DNA from: Setophaga petechia
Taxonomy: Eukaryota; Chordata; Aves; Passeriformes; Parulidae
Length of the DNA: 64,000 bases
Assembly: GCA_024362935.1 (NCBI GenBank)
Contig: JANCRA010000014.1
Coordinates: forward strand, 558,001-622,000
Reading direction: 5' to 3'
The translations under genes were made by a program, and so were the position numbers. The notes under the pieces were generated by a model that was not told the DNA's origin, made no database searches, and worked only from the letters and a program-made list of their open reading frames with translations. Shown piece by piece: positions 1 to 12,185 of this stretch (position 1 is its first letter; the number at the start of each line of letters is the position of its first letter).

Positions 1-1775
1 CAGTCCCCCAGAGATTTTCCAGCACTGCATTTTCTCATGAGATTTGTCAGCCATGAAATGCTTCGTGGGAATGTGTTGGTTTAAGCCCATCTTGTGAGGA
101 GCCCCAGCAGTTTTTTGACAGACACCTCTGCACCCTTGCACATTCCTGCAGTGTCCCAGCAGTTCCCAGCCCACAGCAGTGTCCTACACCCTGTCTGGAC
201 AATGCACATCTCAGGTACTGATATTGAGGGAGTCCATCAGTTTAGTTCATTATGAAGGGAAAGACAAATGCATCCAAAACTGATTAAATATTCCAGACAA
301 TAAAATTTTTAGAAGTACTGTGTGTTTATTTTTATAGTTTATGAATTTGAAGTGGCTGATCTCTCCCTATTTTTACTATCATAAACTGTTCAGACAACAA
401 CTGTTCCACATATTTCCTTAACGCTGTTCTAACTTCAGCTCATTTCACAGTTTTATTTCATATTCCTGAACGATCACATTTCAAAATTTACAGTCTTGCA
501 CCAAAGGTCACATATGGCCACGTCTAAGTCCTCTAAGATCTGTGATTCCGAAACGCTAAGCTGATGTTGGTTTAATTGATTCTGTGGAAGCAGCGATGCC
601 TGTAACTCCTGAGAATTAGGGCTTTCCACAAACTGGCAAACTTTCAGTGGGTAAAATAAATATCCTCATATCCATGTGATAGAGGGTATATGCACAGCAC
701 ACAGCTATATCAACACACCTCTCTAATGATGCACTTTAGATTAAATAGTGTGTCCAAAAGAGCCAAAGGATCACAGTTTGTGGAGCACAAGCCCAAACAA
801 ACGCCAGTAACACGTCCCAGCCGTTCCCTTTCCTTTGTGCAGCTGCACCAAAGTCTGAAGATTCCAGCAGGAGGGTTAAAGGAGCTGGGGTGACCCCTGC
901 TGCACCTACAAGCACCCAAACAAGCCCATCTGCCAGCACAGGGTCCCCGGAGTGCCCCTACCTCCCCCATCCCAGGCCAAGCCCTTACATGATCCCACAG
1001 AGCACTGGACACACCTGCTATGGGATTTCTGAGCTTGGCCTGTACACTTCTCAGAACAGATGTAATAAAACTAATTTATTGCCCCTTTCCCCCAACAGGA
1101 TTATAGAAACATAAACAAAGAAATGTTGAGTTCTTCAAGGAAAGGCCCCTTGAACTCACGGATGTGACTGGGAGATTTAAGACCACTCTTCTCAAAGTAA
1201 AGCTCGGAGTACAACTTTCCTCATCCTATTTCTGCTGAGTTCTGCAGCAAGTACTGCAGTTTGGGGACTGCTTCCCTTTGAGACACCAAAGTTGCAGTTG
1301 CAGGACTGGGGTCCCCTGCCAGCATCCCCCACGCCAGTCAGAAGCTTGGAGGCTGCCCAGGAGCACGGGCTCGGAAAGCTCAGACCATGCTGCAGATGGA
1401 TACAAAATTATGGACAGGAACCTCAGAAAGTGCTAGAGAGCAAATCAGCAACACCGGCTGAAGACAGCACGAACGTGATGGAGGAAGATGAAGCCTGTCA
1501 GAACCTCTGTCAGAGCAGCCCCATCTCCGCTCAGCCCCGTTCCCTGTGCTGGCTCTGCAGGGCAGGATCCTGCTCCCAGCAGGCCCTGAGCCCAGGGAAG
1601 GGCAGGGCTGGCAGGGCCGAGGGCCGGGGATGCTCCTGGCTCCTTCCCCGTGACCATGGGAGCAGAGCACCCAGAGCACTGCTTTCCCAGCAGCTTTTCG
1701 CTGAGTTTTGCTGATAATAACATTACGGTTTTCCCTGCGCTGGCAGTCGGATGAGAGGAGCCTGCAGCCTTTGGA

Positions 1776-1796
1776 GGGATCGATCCGATCGATCCC
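1776..1796. repeat. Perfect 21-bp palindrome with one central base
   Basis: Two 10-bp arms, gggatcgatc and its exact reverse complement gatcgatccc, flank a single c. The core is built from overlapping GATC and ATCGAT units. A dyad this long and GC-containing is uncommon by chance in single-copy vertebrate DNA. No function is assigned. Confidence 0.9.
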
Positions 1797-4792
1797 AGAG
1801 GCTCCATGTCATTTCCAGGGGATTTGCTAAAGAAGCTACTTATGTCCCTTTTTCATTTTCACCAACTCATTACCAGCTGCTGCTGCTCCCTGCACTTCAG
1901 CAGCACCTGCAGGAATGAATCCTGCTCTCCCAGCCCCATCCTGCTGCAGGGCCTCTCCCTCGGGTGTGTGGGCCGGGCCCAGCGCTGAGGGCAGGTGACG
2001 GCCCAGGGCCGCTCCCGTCGCTCCCTCTGTGCAGGCACGCACAGACACTCTCCTTTCTCTTCTCCTTTCTTAAAGGGCAGCCCAGCAGCAGACTAAGCAA
2101 CTGATCCCCCGGCTTAACTTTTAAATTAAGACCATTGTAAATTTGGGAACTTGAGAAGAGATGGAGAGGACACCCATAATCCTTTGCAAATGTCAAGTGG
2201 CTCTCGATATTGGTTACTTTTCAAAGGTAGCTAGGCTACAGCGTGCGCAGTAATGAAAAACCCTGCCAGGCCCACTCCATAGGGCTTCAGTCAATATACA
2301 TAATATTATTGGGCTTTGAAAGGATTAAAGATTGTTTCTTTTGCTTCCTTCTAATATGGAGATCTATTGCACTTAGAGCTCCGAGCGCGCCCTGTCCCGC
2401 GAGGAGGAGGCTGCAGCCCCGGGAGGCGCCAGCGCCGCTCCCCTGCCCGTCCTGGCACCTCGGCACCCACGGATCCCTTCACCCACTCCAATCAGCCCTC
2501 CCTGCCACGGGCACCTCAGCACTCTCCCACCTGGAAGAGACATCAACAAACTTTTAAAGTAAAAGTTCAACAACAGGCTGAGGCTCTCAGTTATACTCAA
2601 GAGAAAGGCAGTACTTGAGACTCCTGAGGAGGAGAGAGCAGGATTTAGCACCCTGGATGCCAGCAGGGCCCTGCAGTCCCTCAGCTCCCTCTGCTCTGGA
2701 GTGAAGCTCCTGTGACTTAATGGCAAAGAGCCATTGATCCCTCCCCACCAGATCTTTGCTGAAGTCACACAATTCTGAAAAAAGTAGTTCAAAAATGTAG
2801 TTTTTCCCTTACTATCCATATGATATCATGATCTTCAACAGGTGAGCTGGAGACCAGAACCTGCAAAGTTCCCATTGCAGCAGAAGACAGGAAATAGGGG
2901 AAGAGGAATTAAAGGAAATGTTGTAAGATATTTAACAGTATCTTAAAAACCTCAATCAGGAAGATTTTCAGCTGAAACCCTAACAAAAGTGCTGCTGCAG
3001 GTTTCAAGCATTGCTGCTTTAGGGCTGATTCAACTTTGGCTGAATTCAAGAGAAATGGTGCCGCCAGAGGATAAAGCCTGTGATTTCAAACTGATTTAGA
3101 AAAGAAAAATATTCCATATTAAACCAGCAATAAATAACAATAATGCTTACAGACTGGATGACGTGTTAGTTTGGGTGCTGGAAATAGCTCTCCTGAGGTG
3201 AGGTGAGATGAGGGACTGCCCCGAGGTCCAGCTGCACGGCCTGGCCAGCTGGTCTGACAGGCTTGTCAGGGTCCTGAGCTGGCTGCCACTGGCCACTTGT
3301 TTACAGTGGCCATACAACTCCATCTAAAGAAGGATTTTGGTAATTCTGTGTGTCACCAGAACTAATCTTACAAAAATGGGTAGGTTTGCTTTATTATAAT
3401 GTAAATTTCTTTTAGAAGTTCTAGATGAAAGAATTAGTAACATATAAGGATCCAAATGAGTTCTTAATCATTTACATTAACCTTCCAGGGCAACACGTAC
3501 CTGAAATGGAATAACCAAAAGCTTACAGTGTCTCTGGTTTGTCTGCTTCTTGGCACAAACACAAAGGCAGTGATGATAGAACAGTTTAGCTGCTGATACC
3601 CTTTATGAGATATTGAGAGATTCCAGAAACTCTCCTAACATCTTGTAAATATTTTCTAAATGTCACAAAAATTCCCCTCTGTCTTCAGAAGGTCTGTAAA
3701 ACTCTACAGAGATGTGCAGGTGAGGAATCCTATGTGAATTGAGGGAGAAAGGAGAAAGAGCACCAAGAGAGTAGAAAAGGCCCCATCCAGAGGGTAGAAA
3801 CACAGACATTACACCAAGATAATGGGGGGAAAAGGGAATAAGAACTGAAAAGGAATCCATGTAATGACCAGATGATCCTTGCTCAAATAAACTCTCTTTA
3901 TAGGCATCACACTGTCACTTTCATCTTCTGAGATCACAGAAATCCCAGACTTGTGTGGTGCTTCTTGTCTGGTGAGGGAGAGAAACGAGACCCACCCCTG
4001 CACTGCCTGCAGGTGTTGTACCCACCTTTGCCAGCAAAAGGGTCTCCAACCTATTTTTAAAGGCTCCAGTACAAATAGCCCAAGTCCATTAAAACAAGGA
4101 AATTAAAAAAAATAACATCAAAAGATTCTAGGCTGGTGGGGTGAGGAATCAAGAGGTTAAATACCCAACACTTGCTCAAGTATCGCTTGGGGAATTCAGT
4201 TTTTCTTTTCATGATAATTTTAAGTTGAATTTTTAGGCCAACAGTTGTATTTCTTGAGAAATCTACGCCATTCTCCTAGCAGTTTCCTTGAAATAACTGG
4301 ATCTTCACCAACTAAATTCCAATTTAAAAGATTTGTCAGTAAGAAAATCCCAATCTCAATAAAGGGTAAGTGCAGCTGGAGCTCTCTCAGCCAGGCTGAA
4401 GGCAATAAAGGAGCAGGGAGTTTCTATTAGCTCGAGTAAGTTAACAGATTCCAGGTAATCCTTCCTATTGCCACCAAACACCTGCATACAGATGCCACAT
4501 CCTAAGCAAGGATGGGTTTTTAATTTCAGGAAACGTAAAATCCTGGGCACACCTTGTGCTGGGAAGGCAATGGAGGAGGCAGGGATGGGGCAAGACCTTT
4601 GCTGAGAAGAGGCTTCCCCTGCAAAGTCCACGGGATGCTGTAGAATGGTAAAGTCATTCATCACATGTATTTAAAGTTGAATTTGCTGATATTTTATGGT
4701 ATTGGATTTTATTTCTATTAACATTTTATGCTGAAATTACAGAATGATTCGTGAGTACTGAATTTTTGATTGCTTTTATACTTGCTGGGACA

Positions 4793-4818
4793 CTATTAAC
4801 GTTGATTTACGTTAATAG
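4793..4818. repeat. Perfect 10-bp inverted repeat with 6-base loop
   Basis: ctattaacgt at 4793-4802 and acgttaatag at 4809-4818 are exact reverse complements around the loop tgattt. Both arms hold a GTTAAT/ATTAAC half-site like that bound by HNF1-type homeodomain proteins. That reading is inference only. Confidence 0.85.
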
Positions 4819-6186
4819 CACTGTAAGAAGATATTAACAATGAAATTTCCAAAAGCACTTAGCATCCCATAATTGGAGTTAAATGACAAAAAAAATGAGG
4901 GGATAATAAAGTAGAGAGAGAGACAGAATTTTTGACAATACTCCCTCTAAACTGTATTTTTCAGGAAGAATTGGAGCAGGACAATTTTATTAAGGAATAA
5001 AGTCACCCATCAGGAAGAGAACACTTGTAGTGGCTAAGAACGTGAGGGTGAATGGAGCTGCAGGTGCAGCACCACTTCCCATGGAGGGATGCCAGGGAAC
5101 AGCACAGGAACAGTCCCCCGTGCCCAGGCAGGGCTGGCAGCTCCCGCTGCAGCCCAGGACAGGCAGGGGGCTGTGCCAGGAGGGACCTCGAAGGGGCAGG
5201 AACGAGCCAGGTTTCATCTGCTGGGGTTCAGGATGAGGTTTCCCAAGGGAAGGACTGAAAGGGGACTCCAGTGAAGGTGCTGCAGGATCCCAGGATCCCA
5301 GAGGTGACTGCACACCCCACTACGACTTCCTCCGATCACAAACCCGCTAAACCAAACTTAATTTACTTCTTTAAAGTAGCATTTCCACAAATTCTTCTTT
5401 GACATCACTTGGATACTGTTTTTAAAATTCTCTTTCCATTAAAAAAGCATCAAAGTGCTTTTTTGTTAAAAAGTGCTTCATTGATCTCATCATCAGAAGT
5501 TAAACAGCTCCGTCAGCAAACACACAGGGCAATGTGACAAATCGTATAAAACTTGGGGAAAAAAGTAAACTTGAAACAAAAATCTTAAAGAAACAAAACA
5601 CCTTGACTGGTTTTGAGTAGCACTGGGGAAAAATGCCAAGAATGTCTGTAGGGAGGTGTTTTATCAGTTTTGTTTAAATGACATTTTTGTGAGGGCCAGA
5701 AGGGAAATTTGACAAAACCTTTACAAGCAGTTTTAATTAAGAAAATAATTACAAAAATATAATGTTGCAGGAAGATTGTTTTGCCATTTCACTCAGACCA
5801 GGAGGGAAGCTCATGTCAGACTTTTGTTAAAAACAAATAATTTCAGTGGCACTTTATGGCCCACTAGAATGTGGAAGAAAGTCTTTGTAGAAGTCGAACT
5901 ACAGAGTAGTAAATGAAAACTCCTGGCTGCACTCAGGAAAACAAATGTGGAGCAACAACAAGTCTCACCAAAGCAATGACACATCAGGTGTGGGATGCAA
6001 AAATGAGCAAAGCAGAGGAAATCTTAGACAGGATCAAACCCTCAGCTCTGTCTGAGATCCACTGACTTGACTGATCAGAGAGAACACTGGGATCTCACAG
6101 CCTGGTGATCCCATCCCCAAATTCAGACATGAAGCTGCTGTTACAGCTTTTAAAATACAAATTTATATATACAAAAGCATAAATGA

Positions 6187-6290
6187 GCAACCTGGTCTAA
6201 TGGAAAATGTTCCTGCCCATGGCAGGGGCTGGAACTGGATGAACTTTTAAGATCCCTTCCAACCCAAACCATCCTGGGGTTGTATGATAA
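6187..6290 (+). mobile_element. CR1 LINE, 5'-truncated 3' end
   Basis: About 100 bp of the CR1 3' untranslated end in sense orientation. It reads from a gagcaacctggtctaatgg-like block through cctgcccatggcagggg to gatcccttccaacccaaacc, then a degraded octamer tail at ttgtatgataa. Truncation to the last few hundred bases is usual for CR1. No reverse-transcriptase coding part is present. Confidence 0.93.
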
Positions 6291-8065
6291 ATACTAATGT
6301 ACAAACTCAGCTGAGCGGGGATCTGTGAGATGGGTAAGTGGTTCATGACCTGTCTCTTCCCACGTCAACCCACCTCAAGTCTGGAGTTGTCCAGCTGCAG
6401 GTTGTGGCAGAGATCAGCTGGGGAATGAGTTCTTTTGTGTGACCACAAACAATGATTGTGCTGGTCAGGAAATGCAGGATTCGTTATCATACAAAAGCAA
6501 AAAGATTTCTTGTTTTGAAAGGTCGGCCAAAATTTCCCTTCGATGGGAGAATAACTGTTCCACAGTCATGGCTGTATTTTGGACACTGTTAAAAACAAAC
6601 AAACAAACCCCAACCCAACCCCTTTTATCAGCAGGAACCACATTTGCTTACATAGAAGATCTGTCAGCAGCCCAGAGTAAATAGATCAAATGGAGCTGAC
6701 ATGGTACTAAATTTAATATGCATCCTCGTGTCTTTAAAATTCCCATCTCCCCACACATTTCAAAGGTAAGTTTGTGGATTTCTTAAGTAATTATATTTCA
6801 ATAACAAGCAAGAGAGAAACGCCTGGAAACTTAACAAAACCACTGACTGCTACATAAATTAAAACCTGATTGATGGATGGAGAACTTAGATGAATTGTTA
6901 AATTGGCACATGATTGGGTAAACAGATCCAAGGCTCGTGCAGGGCCAGCTCAGCAGGCTGTGACAGACATGTACCCACAGGAACAGCCACAGGCAAGGGG
7001 TGAGCACTCACTGGGTACCCAAAGGCAGAGTCAGCTACAGGATGGGCACCAGTGTGGAGGAGAAACACAGAGCTGCAGAGCCAGGTACTGGCACACAGGT
7101 GTGAGGACACAGCTGTCCCCAGCCCCGCCACCCTCCTGGGTGCTCTCCCACAGCCTGTTTCCAACCTGCTCCCACTGCTGCAGCAAATCCCACCACAGCC
7201 AGAGGGCCTGGGGGGAGCAGGGCTGACACAGGGGAGCCAGGAAATGGCTGTTTTGTGAGCAGAAGTATCAGAGAGAAGCGGATTGTATGAAGAGGAGAGA
7301 GAAGGTGGCCATGCCCCTGAGAGCAGCACCGAGCCCTGCAATGCCAAATCCTCCCAAGGGCCCAGCCCCGCACTCGCCTCTCCAAGCTGCGCCACTAGCC
7401 AGCGCCTGCAACATCTCAAGTGGGAAAATGTAATTTTATTAAGGCTCCTGGAGCTTCACTCTCAGCATCTGCACTGCAGCAGAGCATACAAAGGGAGGTT
7501 ATGAGGAATTTCTCATTATGGCCACAGGCGCAGATTCATAACATCCCCCGGCCAACCTCAGTTAATAAAGCTCCTGCTCGGCCCACCTGCCCCCAGCCCC
7601 TCGCCCACAGGTGCCCCCGCCCTGGGCCACACTGTGCATCACCCCTTCAGCCCTCACAGACAGGAAACTCCTGCTTTGTCTTCCCTAACTCTTATTGCAT
7701 GGGCACCTTCATTTGCAAACCTGCTCTTGGAGGCCCAGAGCTGTAATTAATCCATGTCACAGGAAAGATGTAGTGTCGGGAGAATTTATGACTGGCTCTG
7801 AGCTGCCGTGATGAGCAGGGGCACCTCAGCCCCTTGTGATATAAATGCCTCTGCTAATTGGATTGCAGGAGCTAATCAGGGGCTGGAGAGAGAATGAAGG
7901 CGCTCAGCCTCCTCGCTGCTGGCGTGGGCTGATAAAGCCGGCAGCCACGGGAATTGCATCTGCGGGAATTGCATCCTGGCCCGAGATGGCTATCGTGGGG
8001 TGCCCAGGGCTGCTGGCGTGGGGTGGCCGTGCAGCACAGCAGGGAAGGTGGCTGCCCTTGGGGCT
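6291..8065. other. Non-coding stretch with a regulatory-looking part, no gene recognised
   Basis: 6300-6900 is AT-rich single-copy DNA. 6900-7400 is GC-richer, and its overlapping open frames on both strands look like chance frames. 7400-8000 is described separately as a candidate regulatory block. Confidence 0.5.
7400..7975. promoter_or_regulatory. Candidate conserved regulatory block
   Basis: This block is free of recognisable repeats and mixes AT-rich homeodomain-type cores with retained CpGs. TAATTGG lies at 7855-7861. Two similar blocks, attaaggctcctg near 7439 and aataaagctcctg near 7564, repeat a motif. Conservation is inferred from texture only. It could equally be ordinary single-copy DNA. 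Confidence 0.25.
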
Positions 8066-8498
8066 GTGCTCACACCCACGGTGCTGTGCTCACACCCACG
8101 GGGATGTGCTCACACCCACAGACCTGCGCTCACACCCACGGGGCTGTGCTCACACCCACAGACCTGTGCTCACACCCACAGACCTGCGCTCACATCCACA
8201 GACCTGCACTCACACCCACGGGGCTGTGCACACACCCACAGACCTGCACTCACACCCACAGACCTGCACTCACACCCACAGACCTGCGCTCACATCCACG
8301 GGGCTGTGCACACCCACAGACCTGTGCTCACACCCACAGACCTGTGCTCACACCCATGGGACTGTGCTCACACCCATGGGACTGTGCTCACACACACAGA
8401 CCTGCACTCAAAACGGGGCTGTGCACACACCCACAGACCTGTGCTCACACCCACAGACCTGTTCTCACACCCACGGGGCCGTGCACACCCACGGGGCT
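8066..8498. repeat. Minisatellite, 20-bp unit, about 22 copies
   Basis: Tandem units of the type gtgctcacacccacagacct. Most are exactly 20 bp, with three shorter units of 17-18 bp late in the array. Two end variants, agacct and ggggct, are intermixed, with minor forms ggtgct, ggggat and gggact. The unit has no stop triplet on the + strand in any frame, so frames of 226-313 codons run through it in all three + frames. These are a consequence of the repeat and not evidence of a gene. Confidence 0.97.
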
Positions 8499-10204
8499 GT
8501 GTGGGTGGGCCCAGGGGCACAGGGGCTGTCCACGAACACCCCGCTGGCTGCTCTGGCCAGCAGCACCTCGGGCAGCCCTGGGCCGGGGTACAACCGTGGA
8601 AGTGCACGGCCGCCTGGTCTGGCCGGGGTTGCAGACACCCCGTGGCCTCTCTCAGCAGTCCTTGGGGTCTCCATTGCTGACCTCAAGTATGAGAAAGGAG
8701 CTGAATACTCAATGATCCCAATGCCGTGTCTACTGACACCTTCAGTACGTGCCTTTCCCCAGAAAGACAGAAAACCAGAGAAATGAGGTGGAAGGGACAC
8801 AAGGACCACAAGCACAGCAAGTGAAGTTGACCATGCCAAGAGCAAACAGGGCGAATGTCACTGGCTACACGTGTGCTCCACACACCACACAGGCCGTCAG
8901 ATGAAGGGTGGGCAGGCAGGAGGTGGCTCCTGAAGACAGGCTCAGGATGCTCTTAAGATGGTCGGACTCCAGCCTTCACAGACTTTTAAAGCACCATGAT
9001 CATCTCCAGCTCCTGACCAGGGCGGACCTGTCCACAGGGAGATAGGAAGAGTCCTGGATGGAGAGGTCTGGTATGGCTCTCCACCCACATACACCAAACA
9101 CATGCAGGTCCCCACTGGAGAACAGGAGTTTTTATTGCAATTCAAGGCTCTTCTACATTCAAACAGCTTTTCTGTCTTCTCCATGTCCTTCTTATTGCCC
9201 TTTATTTTCATCTCTGGCTCCCTTTCTAACAAACACATGGATTAGACGGTAAATCCTGAAAATGATGACTAAACCCAGCCATCTTTCCTTATGGAAACAC
9301 TTTCCCACCTTCTTAAACCTTTTTGGAGGCACGAGGGAAAATAACCCTTGTATTTATGCAAATTTCAAAGTGGCGTGCGATGATGGAAACAAAACAGTGC
9401 TGGAGCGCAGCCAAGGCATGGCACCGATGGGGCCTCTCAGCTGCTCGCCTCCCGATTCTTCGGGGGAAGCAGCTGTAGAGAAATGAAAATACAGAAGCCC
9501 CCGCACACACCCGCCGCCGCCCGCGCGCATTCCAGCACCCGTCACCTCGGAGGCGGCAGGATGGGGCTCTGGCCAGGCGCTGCCTCCCGCCCGGAGCACC
9601 CTGTCGTCCCCCACAAGCCTCCCTGTCCCGCTGTTCCCGATTCCCCTTTCAGGAATTTACAAACATTTTCCGCAGATCAATATCTGTATTGATTATTCAT
9701 TGTGAGCGAGTCGTGTGTCTTTGGTGATCCAACCTGGCAGAGTGAGCAGCCAAAGGCTGCAGCAGATACAGAGGGGGGAAAAAAGGAGAAGAAAGCCCTA
9801 CAGAAGGCGAGAGAGACCCAGATCTGGCTGGGTTTGCTGCTGCCAGCAATGGAGACGGATGGAGAGGAAGGAAGGAAGAAAATGGGAATAGCATGAAAAG
9901 GAATGAAGAGACAGAGCGCCGAGGAGAAAAAGCAAGAGCAGGAAAAACAAAGTCACTGCTGGAGAACTGGTGCCGGGGCACGCCAGCAGCCTGGAGAGAT
10001 TCCAACCTTGTGCTCGCCCTTCTGCACAGGGATGCGATGGACTTATTGCTTCGGGAGTGAAAAGTGACTCACGGTTTTGGTATCTGCTACGTAAGAGCTT
10101 TGGGGGGATTCCTTGGCTGGCTGACAGAAAGGGAAGAAAGCAGCAGCAGTGAGGTAAAACGCGATCCCTTCCTCCTGCCTTCCTGGGAATACGCGTCGCC
10201 CGGG

Positions 10205-10345
10205 CTGGCTGGAGCAGCTCGCTGCTCGCTTATGATATGCAAAAGGAGAATAATTAAAAGCGCCAGCATCACTTGCAAAGTGAGTAAACACAAAGCCTTT
10301 CAAAACATGCTCTTCAGCTAATGAGAAGCTGTAATTTCTTATACT
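10205..10345. promoter_or_regulatory. Candidate conserved regulatory element
   Basis: A short AT-rich block with a near-octamer tatgcaaa at about 10236 and a taattaaa core at 10251-10258, followed by ttgcaaagtgagtaaacacaa-like text with a forkhead-type taaaca word. It contains no repeat signature. Assignment rests only on motif density and is inference. Confidence 0.25.
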
Positions 10346-10380
10346 TAAAGGCAAAAAAGACCCTGATGAGGCTCGGTGGA

Positions 10381-10414
10381 GTGTGCGCGCGCGCCTGCGT
10401 GTGTGTGCATGTGT
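10381..10414. repeat. Alternating purine-pyrimidine tract (Z-DNA type)
   Basis: gtgtgcgcgcgcgc at 10381-10394 is followed after one break by tgcgtgtgtgtgcatgtgt at 10396-10414. Alternating GT/GC steps of this length are the classic Z-DNA-forming composition and are also prone to microsatellite slippage. It lies about 1 kb upstream of the CpG island. Confidence 0.8.
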
Positions 10415-11339
10415 TTGTAGATATGAGAGAACCAGTTAATTGTTGATGATGTTTAGAAAAGGGATTATGAGAAAAGACACTGAAATGATGACAGGGAACA
10501 TCTTGGATCAGAGCCAGAGAAATAAAATAATCAAGGACAATCAAGCCTGCAGCTCCGGAGAAAGCGCCGACTGTTCTGCCAGGGACTTGGAAGGAATTTC
10601 CCCGCGCTGCCGAGCTGCAGCTGGAATACGTGCTTGGCACCAGGAGAGAGAACTGCAAGGAGCAGTTTGCTTGGAGCATGAGACCACAGAAGAGAGAACT
10701 ATGGAGCTCTGCTATAATTCAGAGGGTAAACAGCTTTGTCTGCTTATGTGTCAGGTGGAGACTTGATTTTGTCCACATCTGACCTGCACTGAAAACGCAA
10801 CTTCTGAAATCCCCTGGCTGAAGCCGGAGCTGAGGATTCTCCAGACGCCTCTCCAGAACTACTGTGACGCTATGAAAACAAAGGAAAGGGAGCTGGAGGA
10901 ATTAAGTTCTCCTGTGGCTGCAGGACCTGATGGACCTGACCATGGAAACTGTCTCTGGAATAGATTCATCCCTTAATTCTGGAAATCAGAACCCCCTTGC
11001 TCCAGCTGGGGATTGCAGCTCACAAGCACACAGGAAAGGCGGTGGTCATCGGGAATACCAGGAGCAAGCTTTCCTTCCAACCTGGGCATCCAGCTGCTGT
11101 CCTGAACGGATGGATTTTAATAAATGTTGGCTTTTTCTTGGGCTGAGGTTGGGTGGGGAGAGAGAATAAAGGGAAATTTAAACCATCCTGTGACTGCTGT
11201 GTTGTCAGTGAGCTACAGAAATGCCGTCCCTTTGTTTTGGATGCTAAACTCCGTCTGACTTCATTGTTGCTGGATTTTGGCACGTTACACTCTGGGCTTC
11301 TCCAGCAGCAGAAACACATGGTCTATTAAAGTGGGAATC

Positions 11340-11530
11340 TTTGGGGAGCGGAGGCAGAGGAACGAGCCAATCATACGTGGCTGTTGCGCATTCCCCGTTT
11401 GGAGCTCTGCGGAGAGCGTCCGGCCGGTGCGATGGTAGGTACGGCCCGGTGCGCCCAGGGGGGCGGAGGGCAGCGCGGCGCGGAGGGGCCGGGGCGCGGG
11501 GCGGCCGGCATGTGCCAGGCAGACACCCCT
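11340..11530 (+). promoter_or_regulatory. CpG-island promoter candidate with CCAAT and GC boxes
   Basis: The stretch is very rich in G, C and CpG, with roughly 25 CpGs in the 130 bases after 11388, in contrast to its surroundings. agccaatca with CCAAT at 11367-11371 matches the NF-Y consensus. GC boxes of Sp1 type (gggcgg) lie at 11461-11466 and near 11498-11503. There is no TATA box. An ATG at 11432-11434 is followed at once by gtaggt (11435-11440), a good splice-donor match, but no transcript boundary can be seen. It may be an orphan CpG island, an alternative promoter or a non-coding RNA promoter. The orientation is suggested only by the CCAAT-to-GC-box order. Confidence 0.4.
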
Positions 11531-11584
11531 TCCCTCCTTCCTTCCCCTTCCCTGCCGGCTGCCGAGCCTGCTCAGACCTGAGCG

Positions 11585-11820
11585 GAATGTTAAGCGGCCA
11601 GGAGCAGATTAGCATATTAACCAGCGCTGCCCGGGCGGTGTCAGCCCCGCAGCCGCGGCCATGCGGGCACAGCCTGTCACAGCTCCCCCGGCTCCTTTGT
11701 CACAGCCCTTTTTATGTTGCTGTTTGCCTTTTGTTTCCCAATCAGACCCTAGAAATTCATTAACAGCAATGAAAGACGGGGATGCAAAAACCTATAATGA
11801 AAACAAATGATCTATTTAAA
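11585..11820. promoter_or_regulatory. Candidate conserved block downstream of the CpG island
   Basis: Directly after the CpG island, the sequence turns to mixed AT-rich words such as gattagcatattaacc near 11607 and attcattaacagcaatg near 11755. It has no repeat match. The change from CpG island to motif-rich AT sequence resembles promoter-proximal or enhancer DNA. That is inference from texture only. Confidence 0.22.
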
Positions 11821-12059
11821 CGGTGCTGGGGCTGAAAGGAGGGGGTTCGTGGCGCCGGGAGCAGAGGAGAAGGAAATCCTGCCACCTGGAAAATGCCTGG
11901 ACACGCGTGTCCTCGCCCGTGCCAAGGCTCCAAGGAGACAGTTCCTACAAAGCCGGTGGTGTGTGTAAAGATGTTGTAGCATTGTCTTTACAGAGCCTCA
12001 AACAAATACCAGCGACTGGTCAGAAGGAGAGGTCGGTGCTCATTGTCCCTGCTCCGGCT

Positions 12060-12185
12060 GCCGGTAATGCCGGAATTCCTCTCTGGTACTCGATGGGCTT
12101 TAATTAGAAACAACTTGCAATGCCCGTAAAGATTTAAAATCACTTGACTTTTACAATCCCTCGAGTTCGTTCACCCGGGTCCGGT
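12060..12185. promoter_or_regulatory. Candidate homeodomain-rich element
   Basis: The block contains TAATTAG at 12101-12107 within gctttaattagaaac, then cttgcaatgcccg and several retained CpGs near 12160-12185. No repeat is recognised. Conservation is not shown. Confidence 0.2.

Larger units (their letters stand above)
1..6186. other. Single-copy non-coding stretch, no gene recognised
   Basis: Mostly AT-rich DNA without recognisable repeats. Open frames are no longer than about 150 codons and resemble no family I know. GC-richer patches lie at about 2375-2470 (several CpGs) and 5045-5290. Two notable structures, a perfect palindrome at 1776-1796 and a hairpin at 4793-4818, are listed separately. 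Short internal exons cannot be excluded. Confidence 0.6.

Noticed and set aside
8066..8498. CRISPR array
   Set aside because: Copies are head-to-tail with no unique spacers, and the genome is vertebrate. The same holds for the other arrays.
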